DNA of 64,000 bases from Nocardioides daeguensis (GTDB lineage: Bacteria > Actinomycetota > Actinomycetes > Propionibacteriales > Nocardioidaceae). Location of the stretch: contig NZ_JAHTKU010000011.1 in assembly GCF_019192965.1 (NCBI RefSeq), forward strand, positions 124,001 through 188,000, given 5' to 3'. This document shows positions 63,747 to 64,000 of the stretch, piece by piece. Position 1 is the first letter of the stretch. Each line of letters starts with the position of its first letter. Made by a program: the position numbers and the translations under genes. A model generated the notes under the pieces. The model was given only the letters and a program-made list of their open reading frames with translations, was not told the origin of the DNA and did no database searches.

Positions 63747-64000
63747 CTAGGAGCCTGCTGACTGCCGCCCCAGCACCAGCGCGAGCTGCAGGGTCAGGGC
63801 GTCGCGGGGGACCGACGGCGTGAGGCCGGTCAGGTCGGCGATCTGGCCGAGGCGGTAGCGCACGGTGTTGGCGTGGACGAAGAGTGCCCGGGCGGTGGCC
63901 TCGATGCCGGCGCCGTTGGCGAAGTACGCCACCAGCGTCTCGACCAGCTCGCCCCGCGACTCGGCCAGGGGGCGGTAGAGGTCGTCGATCGCCTCCCGGC
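63747..64000 (-). CDS. PucR-family regulator, C-terminal part (cut by window end)
   Basis: The gene enters from beyond base 64000, so only the last 84 or so residues are seen. The helix-turn-helix of the PucR/CdaR type is clear: AYFANGAGIEATARALFVHA followed by NTVRYRLGQIADLTG, with a helical end (DALTLQLALVLGRQSAG). Such regulators usually act near purine catabolism, sugar diacid or polyamine genes; the target here lies outside the window. It converges on dgt with a 21-bp gap. Confidence 0.85.
   Translation of the reverse strand, partial: REAIDDLYRPLAESRGELVETLVAYFANGAGIEATARALFVHANTVRYRLGQIADLTGLTPSVPRDALTLQLALVLGRQSAGS

Overview
The window is a high-GC chromosomal segment of an actinobacterium. 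Gene order and content suggest Nocardioides or a close relative in the Nocardioidaceae, but this rests on content and not on a search. The conserved actinobacterial housekeeping order comEA-comEC-holA-rpsT-lepA-hemW-hrcA-dnaJ-rsmE-HIT-phoH-ybeY-corC-type-era-leuA-recO-uppS-znuABC-glyS-dusB-dgt is present, with lineage-specific genes inserted between its blocks. A tmsA-tmsB pair for 10-methyl (tuberculostearic-type) fatty acids fits this group. No tRNA, rRNA, insertion sequence, CRISPR array or prophage was recognised, and no gap between genes exceeds 300 bases.

Layout. 0-5.3 kb: DNA uptake genes (comEA cut by the window edge, comEC), split by an oppositely oriented HPP-CBS membrane gene, then holA and rpsT. 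5.6-13.8 kb: two phosphotransferase-fold kinases, a Tat-exported PhoD phosphatase, lepA, a MOSC protein and an acyl-CoA ligase. 13.8-17.8 kb: a secreted Ig-like protein, an intradiol-dioxygenase-fold lipoprotein and hemW. 17.8-20.0 kb: a compact three-gene module (TagD-like cytidylyltransferase, LicD-methyltransferase fusion, small coiled-coil protein) behind a very AT-rich promoter. 20-30.5 kb: DUF3097, the CIRCE-controlled hrcA-dnaJ-rsmE heat-shock block, an AlkZ-like protein, a GerMN lipoprotein, HIT, phoH, ybeY and a CBS/CorC membrane protein. 30.6-35.2 kb: metallo-hydrolase, DUF1330, a deaminase-fold protein without zinc ligands, and tmsAB.

35.3-43.7 kb is the accessory highlight. A 1,850-residue secreted protein (RTX repeats, tandem Ig/cadherin-like repeats, beta-helix) is followed at close spacing by three tandem phage-tail-collar (MdpB-type) proteins and a GNAT acetyltransferase. 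Two proteins of one small fold (DUF6916-like) come next. One is encoded antisense inside the acetyltransferase reading frame; the other carries a Tat signal. No phage structural gene accompanies them.

43.7-64 kb: a siderophore-interacting protein coupled to an era gene with an unusual acidic N-terminus, a septum-formation lipoprotein pair, a flavodoxin and a large catalase. Then leuA with a leucine-rich leader peptide and attenuator, recO, uppS, a zinc ABC importer behind a Zur-type box on an apparently leaderless promoter, glyS, dusB, an M15-like secreted peptidase, dgt and the end of a PucR-type regulator.

Two window-wide patterns stand out. First, long perfect inverted repeats lie in several 3' intergenic gaps, including one element present in two copies. 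Second, about a dozen first-in-operon genes carry a TANNNT hexamer 6-8 nt before the start codon and no ribosome-binding site, as expected for leaderless mRNAs.
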